This document shows, piece by piece, positions 21,252 through 31,149 of a stretch of DNA of 64,000 bases. Below the pieces are notes generated by a model. It was given only the letters and a program-made list of their open reading frames with translations, searched no databases and was not told the origin of the DNA. Numbering within the stretch: position 1 is the stretch's first letter; each line of letters begins with the position of its first letter. Origin of the DNA: Pectobacterium araliae (GTDB taxonomy: Bacteria; Pseudomonadota; Gammaproteobacteria; Enterobacterales; Enterobacteriaceae); the NCBI RefSeq assembly GCF_037076465.1, contig NZ_AP028908.1, positions 4,464,001 to 4,528,000 of the forward strand. The letters are read 5' to 3'. The position numbers were made by a program, and so were the translations under genes.

Positions 21252-21653
21252 TCCCTACTCCTGTTATGCTTACTGCCCCGCCAGCCGTGCTTTACTCAGA
21301 CAGAAACACGCTGGCGACGGATTTTCCATGACAAGATTTTCTACGATATAAGCATAGTCGAATCGGACTGGCTGTGTAGAAAAAGGCCAGTCTCGACGGT
21401 CAAAAGAAAGAAAAGCCAGTATGGTTATTGTTTAATCAGAAACATATTATTAAAATTGCGTTTCATCCCGCATTTTTATCCGAATAAAAGGAACGCCCAA
21501 AAGGTGAGGTTACTCGACAATATGAAAAAATAGATTTCAAAACAAAATTATTACCAAGGTAATGAATATACGACCTTAAATAAAAAGTGATTCTTTTAGC
21601 ACGATAGCTTCATTTTTATCTTATTTTTAACAAACGGACGATTTGACTACTCT
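21252..21653. other. Left boundary of the Zorya-like cassette
   Basis: This 402-bp gap starts with host-like composition and becomes strongly AT-rich after about 21,420. It holds a bulged hairpin (GACTGGC 21366-21372 with GCCAGTC 21386-21392) near the transition. I see no integrase, tRNA or clear attachment repeat. The promoter of the cassette must lie in the AT-rich right half, but no single -35/-10 pair stands out. Confidence 0.5.
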
Positions 21654-23033
21654 ATGCTTAATATATTACCACTTGAAACATGGCTTTTTATTGCTGTGAT
21701 CCTTGCCTACTTCATCTATAGCAATCAGAATTTTACCGAGAAGAAAGCTCATGAGTCGCCAGGAATCCTCATTACTATAGGAATATTGGCAACTTTTCTG
21801 GGCATTGCATTAGGCCTAGCATCATTCGATATGAATGATGTGGAAAATAGCCTACCAAAGCTGATTAATGGTATAAAAACCGCATTTTGGGCCTCTGTTG
21901 CGGGTGTGGCTTGTGCATTAATGACAAAATGGCGCTATGCATTCCGTGGTGTAAGAACAAAAAGCAACCAACCAACACCCACTGATTCCACAATTGACGA
22001 TATTGTCCAACATCTACAGAGCTCTACAGAATCAATTCACCGATTGCATTATGCTATCGCAGGAAATGAAGACGCATCTTTGCTGACACAGTTAAAATTA
22101 ATGCGCGGAGATCAAAACGATAAGCTAACCAATATTCATAATGCATTCACTGAGTTTGCAAAAAATCAAACTGAAAACAACTCAAAAGCATTAATTGAAG
22201 CATTAAAAGAAGTTATTCATGATTTTAATGAGAAAATTGGTGAACAATTTGGCGACAATTTCAAACAGCTAAATGAAGCTGTTGGTAAAATAAATGAATG
22301 GCAACAACAATACAGCCTACAAACACGAGAGATGATTGTTCAACAAACTCAAACAACAGCGAATATGCAGAAAGCGACCCAATCCTTTACCGAAGTCCTG
22401 ACACAGTCAGAATCATTTACTCAGGTTGCAAAAGATATTCATCAAACGATTGGGACTATATCTAGTTTAGAGAAAGGTATAGAAGAAAATTTAAAACAAC
22501 TAGCTGAATTAATTGAATCTTCAAAAACAGGTATCCCTGAAATAGAAAAAGGAATCATGGCTATCATAGAGGATGTGAGGAACGGAGCTACAGCCTCCGC
22601 CACAGCCATTGAAAATAGTGTTTATACTGTAACGCAAACATTGGAATCATCCACAGCCGATTTTAGCAACCAGATGATAGGTAGTTCAAAAACAATGTTT
22701 GATGCTATAAGAAACCAAAATCAGGAAATGCAAAAATCTGTGCAGCAAACAGGCACAGAGCTACAAGAGCAGATAACACGCCTTTCTCAAGATCTCACTA
22801 AATATATGCAGAAACACAATGAAGATGTCACAAATAATATTGTCGAGCTGAATAAAAAAACAGAGCAACAGGTTCAAACATTAGATGCAGCTCTAGCGGC
22901 TGCGTTGAAGAAATCTCTCGATAGTCTCGGCCAACAATTAGGGGCGCTGTCTTCTAAATTTGTACAGGATTACGATCCGCTAACAGAAAAGCTAAGAGAC
23001 GTAGTACGCCTATCCGAGAATTTAAGGGGATAG
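21654..23033 (+). CDS. zorA: ZorA-like MotA/TolQ/ExbB-type proton channel with coiled-coil tail
   Basis: 459 aa. TM segments lie near residues 8-22, 36-58 (PGILITIGILATFLGIALGLASF) and 74-92 (IKTAFWASVAGVACALM). The TFLGI-ALGL and TAFWAS-AG blocks are typical of MotA/TolQ/ExbB channels and of ZorA. From ~residue 100 to the end the protein is charged, Gln/Thr-rich and predicted helical coiled coil, like the intracellular tail of ZorA. It has no close housekeeping relative (TolQ and ExbB lack such a tail). It is followed 3 nt later by a zorB-like gene. The start is the only nearby Met and lacks a strong ribosome site. Confidence 0.85.
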   Translation: MLNILPLETWLFIAVILAYFIYSNQNFTEKKAHESPGILITIGILATFLGIALGLASFDMNDVENSLPKLINGIKTAFWASVAGVACALMTKWRYAFRGVRTKSNQPTPTDSTIDDIVQHLQSSTESIHRLHYAIAGNEDASLLTQLKLMRGDQNDKLTNIHNAFTEFAKNQTENNSKALIEALKEVIHDFNEKIGEQFGDNFKQLNEAVGKINEWQQQYSLQTREMIVQQTQTTANMQKATQSFTEVLTQSESFTQVAKDIHQTIGTISSLEKGIEENLKQLAELIESSKTGIPEIEKGIMAIIEDVRNGATASATAIENSVYTVTQTLESSTADFSNQMIGSSKTMFDAIRNQNQEMQKSVQQTGTELQEQITRLSQDLTKYMQKHNEDVTNNIVELNKKTEQQVQTLDAALAAALKKSLDSLGQQLGALSSKFVQDYDPLTEKLRDVVRLSENLRG

Positions 23034-23036
23034 AAG

Positions 23037-23771
23037 ATGAATAATCCATTACTGACTCGCCCAAAAGTAGATAAAGAGGATTTTTGGATCAGTCTGAGTG
23101 ATTTAATGACCTCTCTAATGATGATCTTTTTACTTATTTCCGTTGTCTATATGATAAAAGTACAGGAGATGGTTAAGATCCCATCTGTATATAGAAATAC
23201 CTTACAGGGGCTTGGTCAAGCCTTACAGCACGAATTCAAGGACGATCTAAAACGCTGGCATGCAACAATCGACGAAGATCTAACAGTACGATTCCAAGAG
23301 CCAAATATTTTATTTACGACCAGTTCCTCTGAGCTAAAGCCGGAATTTAAAAGTATCTTAGATGAATTTATCCCTCGCTACCTTAGTATTATGACTGATA
23401 AAAAATATATCAATAATATTGAGGAAATACGCATTGAGGGACATACATCAACGATGTGGCGAACTGGTGTAAGTGAAAATGATGCTTATTTTCATAACAT
23501 GGAACTGTCTCAGTCAAGAACTCGGACAACTCTGTCATATATTATGAATATGCCCGCAGTTTCAGGCTCTAAAAGTACCTTAAGTTGGTTTAAAAATCAC
23601 GTTCGCGCCATTGGATTTTCTTCAGCAAAGCCCATTGATAAAGAAGGGAAAACGATCACATCCCCAGAGCAGATTGAAGATAGTGCGCGTTCTCAACGAG
23701 TAGAATTTCGTGTCAGGACGAATGTTGAACGCCAAGTAGCCAATATTGTAGAAAAAGGGAGTAAAATATAA
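23037..23771 (+). CDS. zorB: ZorB-like MotB/OmpA-family stator protein
   Basis: 244 aa. A short cytoplasmic N-terminus precedes one TM helix (~22-40, SLSDLMTSLMMIFLLISVVYMI) with an Asp at residue 22 at its entry, the place of the proton-carrying Asp in MotB/ZorB. A periplasmic OmpA-like peptidoglycan-binding domain follows, with EGHTS at 134-138, NMELSQSR at 154-161 and SQRVEFRVR at 219-227. GGGGATAGAAG precedes the ATG. Its stop TAA overlaps the next ATG by 1 nt (TAATG), so translation is probably coupled. Confidence 0.87.
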   Translation: MNNPLLTRPKVDKEDFWISLSDLMTSLMMIFLLISVVYMIKVQEMVKIPSVYRNTLQGLGQALQHEFKDDLKRWHATIDEDLTVRFQEPNILFTTSSSELKPEFKSILDEFIPRYLSIMTDKKYINNIEEIRIEGHTSTMWRTGVSENDAYFHNMELSQSRTRTTLSYIMNMPAVSGSKSTLSWFKNHVRAIGFSSAKPIDKEGKTITSPEQIEDSARSQRVEFRVRTNVERQVANIVEKGSKI

Positions 23772-24646
23772 TGGATTCGTTTCTCGTCTCTCAACTTCCC
23801 AATTTTCTTGAATCGCCAATTTTCAATAAGCTACGTAAGGAAATGAAAGCGGAGATTATCCCACCAATCGCTGATATAAAAATGGACGCACTTGTTCTTG
23901 ATAAAATACTTTCAACAACAGGGAAAGACATTGATATATTAGAAATAGAAATTAATAGTGACAACACGATTAATTATAAAGATAAACGCGTTATTCTTCA
24001 TATAAGAGATGTTGCATCTTATGGTGGGAGTATGAGTTTGCCAAAATATCACTTGGCAAACTGTAAAACATTACAAAGAATGTGGGAAAATAATAAAAGT
24101 GGAAGATACGTTGCAGCCACCCGCAGTGATGGTCTTTTTACAATAAAATCACAGAATACTGAAAAAACAGAGTGGATCACTAGAGAGGAAAGTTTAGATG
24201 TATGTAAATTTTGTCTCGAAACATTAAATTGGAAAAACTACTCTAGAAAATATCAGGATAGAGAAAATATTTTTTCTACTTTTGATCTAAGAGAATTTTT
24301 TAGCGTTTATCCAAATTCAGCAACGACGTACAATACCGAGCATAATGACGTTACCGCTCCGATTAATGATTACTCCAAAGATTTCCAGATAATATCAAAA
24401 CAATATCGAGAGTCAGTTAATTGGCAATGTGCAATTTGCAAAATAATTCTTGAACGTAAAGATTTAAATAAATTTTTACATGTCCACCACCGCGATGGAC
24501 AAAAAAATAATAATAACAGAAACAATTTACAAGCACTTTGCATTGAATGTCATTCAAATCAAGACAATCACGGCCATATGAAAAATAATCCCCAACTAAC
24601 ATCATTCATTCAAATAAAAGGTGACATGGCCTTCGCTGCAAGCTAA
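23771..24646 (+). CDS. zorE: HNH endonuclease, probable Zorya type II effector ZorE
   Basis: 291 aa. The C-terminal part has a zinc-HNH nuclease: C220xxC223, HVHHRDG at 237-243, the Asn-rich stretch 246-252 (NNNNRNN), and C257xxC260 followed by His261 (LCIECH). An extra Cys group lies earlier (His94, C98, C145xxC148) and may bind a second metal. The N-terminal ~90 residues match no domain I know. It is coupled to zorB by a 1-nt overlap. ZorA + ZorB + HNH protein is the published content of type II Zorya; calling it ZorE rests on that gene order and the HNH motif, not a database hit. Confidence 0.78.
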   Translation: MDSFLVSQLPNFLESPIFNKLRKEMKAEIIPPIADIKMDALVLDKILSTTGKDIDILEIEINSDNTINYKDKRVILHIRDVASYGGSMSLPKYHLANCKTLQRMWENNKSGRYVAATRSDGLFTIKSQNTEKTEWITREESLDVCKFCLETLNWKNYSRKYQDRENIFSTFDLREFFSVYPNSATTYNTEHNDVTAPINDYSKDFQIISKQYRESVNWQCAICKIILERKDLNKFLHVHHRDGQKNNNNRNNLQALCIECHSNQDNHGHMKNNPQLTSFIQIKGDMAFAAS

Positions 24647-24650
24647 ACAT

Positions 24651-24683
24651 CTTTCCCCGAGCTCGTTTCCAACCCGGGGAAAG
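24651..24683. terminator. Hairpin between zorE and glyS (convergent)
   Basis: CTTTCCCCG (24651-24659) pairs with CGGGGAAAG (24675-24683), a 9-bp perfect stem with a 15-nt loop. It lies between the stops of convergent genes. Neither side has a long T-run, so it may be a weak terminator; it marks the right edge of the AT-rich cassette. Confidence 0.55.
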
Positions 24684-24703
24684 ATTACGTAACGCTATCA
24701 CCG

Positions 24704-26773
24704 TTATTGCAGGACGGAAATATCCGCAACCTGCAAGAACAGTTCGCGCAGTTGGCTCAGTAGCGTCAGGCGGTTCACACGCACCTGCTCATCTTCCGCC
24801 ATGACCATCACCTGATCGAAGAACGCATCGACAGGTTCACGCAGTGAGGACAGCTCAACCAGCGCTTCCTGATAGCGACCTTCAGCGAACAGCGGCGCCA
24901 GTTTGTCGCGCAGCACGACAAGGTGCGTTGCCAGCGTAATTTCCGCCGCGTCTTTCAATACGGCAGCATTGACGCTCTCGTTCAGCGTATCGGTAGACTT
25001 CGCCAGAATGTTGGAAACGCGCTTGTTAGCCGCTGCCAGCGCCGCTGCGGCATCCAGCGAACGGAAGTGGCTGACGGCTTTGACGCGGGCATCGAAATCA
25101 GCCGGGCGGGTAGGACGACGCGCCAATACCGCCTGAATGGTATCCACGCTGTGGCCTTCTTCCTGATACCACGCGCGGAAGCGGCCGAGCATGAACTCAA
25201 TCACGTCATCCACCACCTTGGCGTTAGACAGCTTATCGCCATACAAACGCACCGCTTCTTCGGTCAGCGTCTGCAAATCGAGCGGCAGACGTTTCTCGAC
25301 GATGATGCGCAACACACCGAGGGCGGCACGACGTAGCGCAAATGGGTCTTTGTCACCTTTCGGGTGTTGCCCGATGCCAAAAATCCCTGCCAGCGAATCC
25401 ATCTTGTCGGCAATTGCTAGCGCGCACGCCACCGCAGAAGACGGCAGTTCGTCACCCGCAAAGCGCGGCTGATATTGCTCATTCAACGCAACGGCAACAT
25501 CTTCCGCTTCGCCATCATGACGCGCATAGTGCATCCCCATCACGCCCTGCGTGTCAGTGAATTCGAACACCATGTTGGTCATCAGGTCACATTTAGACAG
25601 CAGACCCGCGCGCGTCGCGTGATTCACATCAGCACCAATCTGACCAGCAACCCAGCCTGCCAGTGCTTGAATACGGTCAGTTTTGTCGCGCAATGAACCC
25701 AACTGCTGTTGGAACAAGACGGTTTCCAGACGCGGCAGATGATCTTCCAGACGTTTCTTTCGGTCGGTATTGAAGAAGAACTCGGCATCCGCCAAACGCG
25801 GGCGCACCACCTTTTCGTTACCGGAAATAATCTGCTGCGGATCTTTGGATTCAATATTGGCAACAAAGATGAAGTTTGGCAGCAGATTGCCGCTGTTGTC
25901 ATAAACCGGGAAGTACTTTTGGTCACCTTTCATGGTGTAAACCAGCGCTTCAGACGGCACAGCGAGGAATTTTTCTTCAAATTTCGCGGTCAGCACCACT
26001 GGCCATTCCACCAGCGAGGTAACTTCTTCCAGCAGGCTGTCGCTCAGATCGGCATTGCCGCCAATCTTGCGTGCGGCTTCTTCTGCATCGGCTTTGATTT
26101 TGGCTTTACGCGCATCGTAGTCGGCAACGACTTTACCGCGCTCCAGCAGAATCTGCGGATACTGTTCCGCGTTATCGATCGTAAATTCAGCTTCACCCAT
26201 AAAACGGTGACCGCGAATAGTACGAGCGGAATCGATACCCAATACCTTACCGGGGATCAGTTCTTCACCCAGCAGCATCGTTACGGTGTGCACCGGACGC
26301 ACAAACTGCGTTTCTTTGTCGCTCCAGCGCATCAATTTTGGAATCGGCAGCTTTGATAATGCAATGCTGACCATGCCAGCCAGCAGCGCCTGCGCCTGTT
26401 CGCCTTTCGCGTGGGCGCGATACAGCAGCCATTCGCCTTTGTCGGTAGTCAAACGTTCAGCTTGCTCAACGGTGATACCACAGCCACGCGCCCAGCCTTC
26501 TGCTGCTTTGGTCGGTTTGCCTTCAGCATCAAACGCTTGTGAAATCGCCGGACCACGTTTTTCTACTTCACGATCGGGCTGAGACGCGCTTAAGCGTGCC
26601 ACTTTCAGCGCCAGACGGCGCGGCGCGGCAAACCAGCTTACGTCACCGTGTGCCAGATTGGCGGCATCCAGCTCCGCCGTGAAATTCGCGGCAAAGGATT
26701 CTGCCAGATTACGGAGAGCCTTCGGCGGCAGCTCTTCCGTGCCAATTTCCACCAGAAAAGTCTTGTCAGTCAT
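24704..26773 (-). CDS. glyS: Glycyl-tRNA synthetase beta subunit
   Basis: Beta subunit (689 aa, E. coli length 689) of the alpha2beta2 glycyl-tRNA synthetase. It begins [20 protein letters not shown] and carries [51 protein letters not shown] and the internal HD-like block [17 protein letters not shown], with the anticodon-binding C-terminal domain. It follows glyQ by 9 bp in the same operon. Confidence 0.98.
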   Translation of the reverse strand: MTDKTFLVEIGTEELPPKALRNLAESFAANFTAELDAANLAHGDVSWFAAPRRLALKVARLSASQPDREVEKRGPAISQAFDAEGKPTKAAEGWARGCGITVEQAERLTTDKGEWLLYRAHAKGEQAQALLAGMVSIALSKLPIPKLMRWSDKETQFVRPVHTVTMLLGEELIPGKVLGIDSARTIRGHRFMGEAEFTIDNAEQYPQILLERGKVVADYDARKAKIKADAEEAARKIGGNADLSDSLLEEVTSLVEWPVVLTAKFEEKFLAVPSEALVYTMKGDQKYFPVYDNSGNLLPNFIFVANIESKDPQQIISGNEKVVRPRLADAEFFFNTDRKKRLEDHLPRLETVLFQQQLGSLRDKTDRIQALAGWVAGQIGADVNHATRAGLLSKCDLMTNMVFEFTDTQGVMGMHYARHDGEAEDVAVALNEQYQPRFAGDELPSSAVACALAIADKMDSLAGIFGIGQHPKGDKDPFALRRAALGVLRIIVEKRLPLDLQTLTEEAVRLYGDKLSNAKVVDDVIEFMLGRFRAWYQEEGHSVDTIQAVLARRPTRPADFDARVKAVSHFRSLDAAAALAAANKRVSNILAKSTDTLNESVNAAVLKDAAEITLATHLVVLRDKLAPLFAEGRYQEALVELSSLREPVDAFFDQVMVMAEDEQVRVNRLTLLSQLRELFLQVADISVLQ

Positions 26774-26782
26774 CGCTGCCTC

Positions 26783-27712
26783 TTAGCTCTCTTTCTTATT
26801 ACACACGTTTTTGTGACACATGGGGAAACCCAGCGCCTCACGCGAGGCATAGTAGGCTTCCGCAACCGCTTTGGTCAGGGTACGAATACGCAGAATGTAG
26901 CGCTGGCGCTCGGTAACCGAGATCGCTTTACGCGCATCCAGCAGGTTAAAGCTGTGCGCCGCTTTCAGAATGCGTTCGTAAGCCGGTAAAGGCAGCGGTT
27001 TTTCCAGAGCCAGCAGGTGCTGCGCTTCTTTCTCATATTGTTCAAAGCAGCTGAACAGGAAATCGACATCAGCGTGTTCAAAGTTGTAGGTCGACTGTTC
27101 GACTTCGTTTTGATGGAACACGTCGCCGTAGGTGGTTTTACCTAACGGGCCATCGCTCCAGACCAAATCGTACACGCTATCGACGCCCTGAATATACATC
27201 GCCAGACGTTCCAGACCGTAGGTGATCTCGCCGGTCACGGGTTTACATTCCAAACCGCCAACCTGCTGGAAGTAGGTAAACTGCGTGACTTCCATGCCGT
27301 TCAGCCAGACCTCCCAACCCAGACCCCATGCGCCCAGCGTTGGGTTTTCCCAGTTATCTTCCACGAAGCGAATATCGTGGATGGTCGGATCCATGCCCAG
27401 CTCTTTCAGAGAACCGAGATAGAGCTCCTGAATATTGTCCGGTGATGGCTTAATGACGACCTGAAACTGGTAGTAGTGCTGTAAGCGGTTAGGGTTTTCG
27501 CCATAGCGCCCATCAGTCGGGCGGCGAGAAGGCTGCACATAGGCGGCGGCCATTGGTTCTGGCCCCAGCGCCCGCAGGCAGGTCATAGGATGTGAAGTGC
27601 CTGCGCCGACTTCCATGTCCAATGGTTGAACAATGGTGCAGCCCTGGCGAGCCCAATAATCCTGTAATGTCAGGATCAGGCCCTGGAAGGTCTTGGTATC
27701 AAACTTTTGCAT
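26783..27712 (-). CDS. glyQ: Glycyl-tRNA synthetase alpha subunit
   Basis: Catalytic alpha subunit (309 aa) of class II glycyl-tRNA synthetase. It starts [27 protein letters not shown]. Class II motifs: [43 protein letters not shown] and the C-terminal block [14 protein letters not shown]. The open frame extends to 27808, but the family start is at 27712. First gene of glyQS. Confidence 0.98.
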   Translation of the reverse strand: MQKFDTKTFQGLILTLQDYWARQGCTIVQPLDMEVGAGTSHPMTCLRALGPEPMAAAYVQPSRRPTDGRYGENPNRLQHYYQFQVVIKPSPDNIQELYLGSLKELGMDPTIHDIRFVEDNWENPTLGAWGLGWEVWLNGMEVTQFTYFQQVGGLECKPVTGEITYGLERLAMYIQGVDSVYDLVWSDGPLGKTTYGDVFHQNEVEQSTYNFEHADVDFLFSCFEQYEKEAQHLLALEKPLPLPAYERILKAAHSFNLLDARKAISVTERQRYILRIRTLTKAVAEAYYASREALGFPMCHKNVCNKKES

Positions 27713-27838
27713 GTTGGATTCGCGCGCGATACAAGTGGATTTATAAGGAATGCGCCAGTATACCCTCTGACCGCAAGATATACAGCCAGAATGCGGTAAC
27801 AAGTGCAAATCCCCGTTATCATCTTTTAAATTTCAGGA

Positions 27839-28645
27839 TCAGCCTGAAAAAACGGTCTGCAACATCTTCAGGCTCAGCAACAACAGCAGTGCGGCAAAGG
27901 CCTTTTTCAGCGTTGCCACTGGCAAACGGTGCGCCAGACGAGCACCAACGGGCGCGGTGAAGAAACTGACGGCGGAAATCAAGAGAACCGCGGGCAGAGA
28001 CACATAGCCGATGCTGTAATCAGGCAACCCAGTCGCCGACCAGCCGTTAATCATGTAGCCCAGCGCACCGGAAAGGGCAATCGGTAACCCAACTGCTGCG
28101 GAGGTGCCAATCGCCTGCTGAATACGGACGTTACACCACGTCAGGAACGGCACCGTGAGCGACCCACCGCCGATAGCCACCAGCGCAGAGATGCTGCCGA
28201 TCGCCAATCCCGCCAGCGAAACCCCTGCCGTACCGGGCAACTGGCGCTGAGGTTTTGGCTTGATATTCAGCACCATTTGCAGCGAAACGTAGGCCATAAA
28301 GCAGGAGAAAAAGATTGCCAACGTCCGCGTCGGCAACAGCGTCGCCAGCCAGGTGGCTGTGAAGGTCCCGATCAGGATGGCAGGCGTAATCCGCACCACC
28401 ACAGGCCAAAGCACCGCCTGATGCTGATGATGCGTACGCAGGCTGGAAATTGCCGTGACAACGATGGCCGCCATTGACGTTCCCAACGCCAGATGTACCA
28501 AGTGCGTATTATCTACACCCTGCGCGGCAAACAGCGCCGTCAGCACCGGCACCATAATGCCGCCGCCGCCAATGCCCAATAACCCCGCCATAAAACCGAC
28601 CACCGCGCCTAATGCCAGATAGGCGGCTACCCACTCCACTGCCAT
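27839..28645 (-). CDS. TauE/SafE family sulfite exporter-like permease
   Basis: 268-aa inner-membrane protein with about eight hydrophobic segments in two repeats. Each repeat has the family's Gly-rich signature (FMAGLLGIGGGGIMVPVL near residues 18-35; SALVAIGGGSLTVPFLTW near 155-172). Members export sulfite, sulfoacetate or other organosulfur anions, or import; the substrate here is unknown. It lies upstream of glyQ with a ~126-bp gap, so it is probably a separate unit. Confidence 0.88.
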   Translation of the reverse strand: MAVEWVAAYLALGAVVGFMAGLLGIGGGGIMVPVLTALFAAQGVDNTHLVHLALGTSMAAIVVTAISSLRTHHQHQAVLWPVVVRITPAILIGTFTATWLATLLPTRTLAIFFSCFMAYVSLQMVLNIKPKPQRQLPGTAGVSLAGLAIGSISALVAIGGGSLTVPFLTWCNVRIQQAIGTSAAVGLPIALSGALGYMINGWSATGLPDYSIGYVSLPAVLLISAVSFFTAPVGARLAHRLPVATLKKAFAALLLLLSLKMLQTVFSG

Positions 28646-28903
28646 TCCCTGTACCCCTGTCTCTATTTATGTTTTTCTTATGATCAATGAACAGCCTGAG
28701 CTGTCGGCAAAACATTATTCACGATTCCACGACGACTTTCCGCCCCATCCGCACACAACCTTTCATATCTGCGAGCAGGCCCGCAAAACGCTGGTTGCAT
28801 ATACAGCATCATGAATGCCATGATCGCACCACATTGCGGCAGACTGCCTTACAATAAACTGTGCGTCCAAACACCAACGGCGCAACCGAATCAGGAGAAA
28901 AGG

Positions 28904-29467
28904 ATGCAACGCTGCGGCTGGGTTACACAAGACACCTTATATCAGGATTACCACGATAACGAGTGGGGGAAGCCCTGCACCGACAGCCAGAAGCTGTTTG
29001 AATTACTGTGTCTGGAGGGCCAGCAGGCGGGTCTTTCCTGGATTACTGTCCTGAAAAAACGCGAAAATTATCGCCGTTGCTTCCACCAGTTCAATCCTGA
29101 GCAGGTGGCGAAAATGACGCAGGATGACGTAGATCGGTTAGTGCAAGACAGCGGCATTATCCGCCATCGCGGGAAAATCGAGGCGATTATCACCAACGCA
29201 AAAGTGTGGGTGGCGATGGAAAGCCAGGGGGAGAGCTTCTCGCACTTCATTTGGTCTTTTGTCGAACACCAACCACGTCTCAATCACCCCACTTCGCTCG
29301 CCGAGGTTCCCGCCAAAACGGACGTTTCAGATGCCATGTCAAAAGCCCTGAAGAAACGCGGCTTCAAATTTATCGGTTCAACCATCTGTTATGCCTTCAT
29401 GCAGGCGGCTGGATTGGTCAACGACCATGTCATTGACTGTTTTTGTCATCAGGAAAGCACGTCGTGA
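28904..29467 (+). CDS. tag: DNA-3-methyladenine glycosylase I
   Basis: Base-excision repair glycosylase that removes 3-methyladenine. 187 aa, same as E. coli Tag. The zinc ligands are Cys4 and His17 (MQRCGWV...YHDNEW) with His and Cys near 175/179 (NDHVIDCF). The catalytic Glu38 is in LCLEGQQAGLSWITVLKKRENYR. The start at 28904 follows AGGAGAAAAGG; the upstream in-frame extension has no homology. It overlaps yiaC by 4 nt. Confidence 0.97.
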   Translation: MQRCGWVTQDTLYQDYHDNEWGKPCTDSQKLFELLCLEGQQAGLSWITVLKKRENYRRCFHQFNPEQVAKMTQDDVDRLVQDSGIIRHRGKIEAIITNAKVWVAMESQGESFSHFIWSFVEHQPRLNHPTSLAEVPAKTDVSDAMSKALKKRGFKFIGSTICYAFMQAAGLVNDHVIDCFCHQESTS

Positions 29468-29907
29468 TTCGCCCTTATCGCGACCGCGATCTTGCACCGT
29501 TGATGCAACTCTGGTTAAAGAGCACCATTCTGGCGCATCCGTTTATTCGTGAAGATTACTGGCGAGAAAGCGCCAGTGCGGTACGCGAGATCTATATTCC
29601 CCAGTCGCAAACCTGGGTTTATGAGGAGCAAGGAAACCTTATTGGCTTTATCAGCGTACTAGAGGCACGGTTTATCGGCGCGCTGTTTGTGGAACAAACC
29701 TATTATGGAAAGCAGATTGGCACCGCGCTGATCCAGCATGTTCAGGCGCTATATCCCTTACTCAGTCTGGAAGTGTATCAACGGAATACACGCGCTTGTC
29801 GGTTCTACCATAAGCAGGGATTTGTCGTCGTTGAGGAAAATATCAATCAGGAGACGCAAGCTACGGCGCTGATCATGCAGTGGACATATCCAGAACGATC
29901 GTACTAA
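29464..29907 (+). CDS. yiaC: GNAT N-acetyltransferase YiaC-like
   Basis: 147-aa GNAT-fold protein resembling E. coli YiaC, a reported lysine acetyltransferase. Shared blocks: LMQLWLKSTILAHPFI, WVYEEQGNLIGFISVLEARFIGALFV, the acetyl-CoA loop YYGKQIGTALIQHVQ, and SLEVYQRNTRACRFYHKQGFVV. The start is GTG at 29464, overlapping the tag stop (GTGA), so it is translationally coupled; upstream ATG starts inside tag have no homology. tag and yiaC are also neighbours in E. coli. Confidence 0.9.
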   Translation: MIRPYRDRDLAPLMQLWLKSTILAHPFIREDYWRESASAVREIYIPQSQTWVYEEQGNLIGFISVLEARFIGALFVEQTYYGKQIGTALIQHVQALYPLLSLEVYQRNTRACRFYHKQGFVVVEENINQETQATALIMQWTYPERSY

Positions 29908-30064
29908 GGCGCCAGCGGTCATACACAAATCGTGCAAATCCCCCATTAATCGCGGTTAACCTTGGGCAGATGCGGTGGCGGTATCGCTTGCAGTCTCTCG
30001 CCAGCTACGCGATTATTCGATGAGCGATTTCTACGTTAACGTCCTTAATCTGCTGGAGTTTGTG

Positions 30065-31027
30065 ATGAAACCTAGCGTTATCCTGTATAAAACCATTGCT
30101 GACGACCTACGTGCTCGTTTAGATCAACACTTCACCGTCACTGAACTTGACGCTTTTCCCTCACTCGACCATCCGGCTCTGGCAACAGCAGAAGGCATCA
30201 TCGGTTCCGGCGGTAAAGTCGATAACGATTTCCTGCAACACGCACCGCGTTTACGCGCGGCTTCCACCATTTCTGTCGGTTACGACACCTTCAACGTCGA
30301 CGCGTTGAATGAAAAAGGGGTCATTCTCATGCACACCCCGACCGTGCTGACGGAAACCGTGGCGGACACGGTTCTGGCACTGATGCTCGCCAGCGCACGC
30401 CGGGTCGTGGAAGTGGCTGAGCGAGTCAAAGCGGGAGAGTGGAAAGGGGGGGTCGGCAGCGACTGGTTCGGCACCGACGTTCACCATAAAACCATCGGCA
30501 TTCTGGGAATGGGGCGCATCGGTTTGGCCGTCGCGCAGCGCGCTCACTTTGGTTTCAGCATGCCGGTGCTCTACAACGCCCGTCGCCATCACGCTGAAGC
30601 GGAGCAGCGCTTTAGTGCCCGCCACTGCGATCTCGATACGCTATTGGCTGAGTCTGATTTCCTGTGTATCACGCTGCCGCTCACGGCAGAAACGCACCAC
30701 CTTATTGGCCGCGAACAACTGGCAAAAATGAAACCCAGCGCCATTTTAATTAATATTGGTCGTGGTGCCGTTGTGGATGAAGAAGCGCTGACGGAAGCCT
30801 TGGTGAAAGGAACGATCCAGGGCGCGGGTCTGGATGTTTTTGTCAAAGAACCGCTGCCTGTCGATTCTCCGCTGCTGGATTTACCTAACGTGGTAGCGCT
30901 GCCGCACATCGGTTCAGCCACGCACGAAACCCGTTACGGCATGGCCGCCTGCGCCGTCGACAACCTGATTGCCGCCCTAAGCGGTCAGATAAAAGAAAAC
31001 TGCGTGAACCCGCAGGTTTTGAAATAA
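30065..31027 (+). CDS. ghrB: Glyoxylate/hydroxypyruvate reductase B
   Basis: NADPH-dependent reductase of glyoxylate, hydroxypyruvate and 2-ketogluconate. 320 aa, family D-2-hydroxyacid dehydrogenases, close to E. coli GhrB ([10 protein letters not shown]). NAD(P) motif [16 protein letters not shown]; catalytic Arg in [11 protein letters not shown], Glu in [11 protein letters not shown], His in [28 protein letters not shown] precedes the ATG at 30065; the longer frame from 29975 lacks homology. A piece of this gene (from ~30,623) is copied at 33,010 as part of a tandem duplication scar. Confidence 0.96.
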   Translation: MKPSVILYKTIADDLRARLDQHFTVTELDAFPSLDHPALATAEGIIGSGGKVDNDFLQHAPRLRAASTISVGYDTFNVDALNEKGVILMHTPTVLTETVADTVLALMLASARRVVEVAERVKAGEWKGGVGSDWFGTDVHHKTIGILGMGRIGLAVAQRAHFGFSMPVLYNARRHHAEAEQRFSARHCDLDTLLAESDFLCITLPLTAETHHLIGREQLAKMKPSAILINIGRGAVVDEEALTEALVKGTIQGAGLDVFVKEPLPVDSPLLDLPNVVALPHIGSATHETRYGMAACAVDNLIAALSGQIKENCVNPQVLK

Positions 31028-31042
31028 CCCTCCGTCAACCTG

Positions 31043-31070
31043 AGCGCTGCGACGACATTTTCGCAGCGCT
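31043..31070 (+). terminator. Hairpin after ghrB (copy 1 of a covarying pair)
   Basis: AGCGCTGCGA (31043-31052) and TCGCAGCGCT (31061-31070) form a perfect 10-bp stem with an 8-nt loop, 15 nt after the ghrB stop. No T-tract follows. A diverged copy at 33095-33122 keeps pairing through a compensatory change (G-C to A-T). Confidence 0.7.
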
Positions 31071-31149
31071 GCGACCTGCTATGTAATAAATACACCATCA
31101 CACGCGAAATACCGCTATCTCCCGAAAAAAAAACACTTTTTCCTACCTC

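Noticed and set aside
21420..24660. Mobile-element ends around the Zorya-like cassette
   Set aside because: I looked for an integrase, tRNA, target-site duplication or terminal inverted repeats and found none that I can support by eye.
26648..26989. Long frames opposite glyS/glyQ and other conserved genes
   Set aside because: They are antisense shadows of GC-rich, strongly conserved coding regions, seen throughout the window (for example opposite mtlA, iucC, gor, hscC and fecR).
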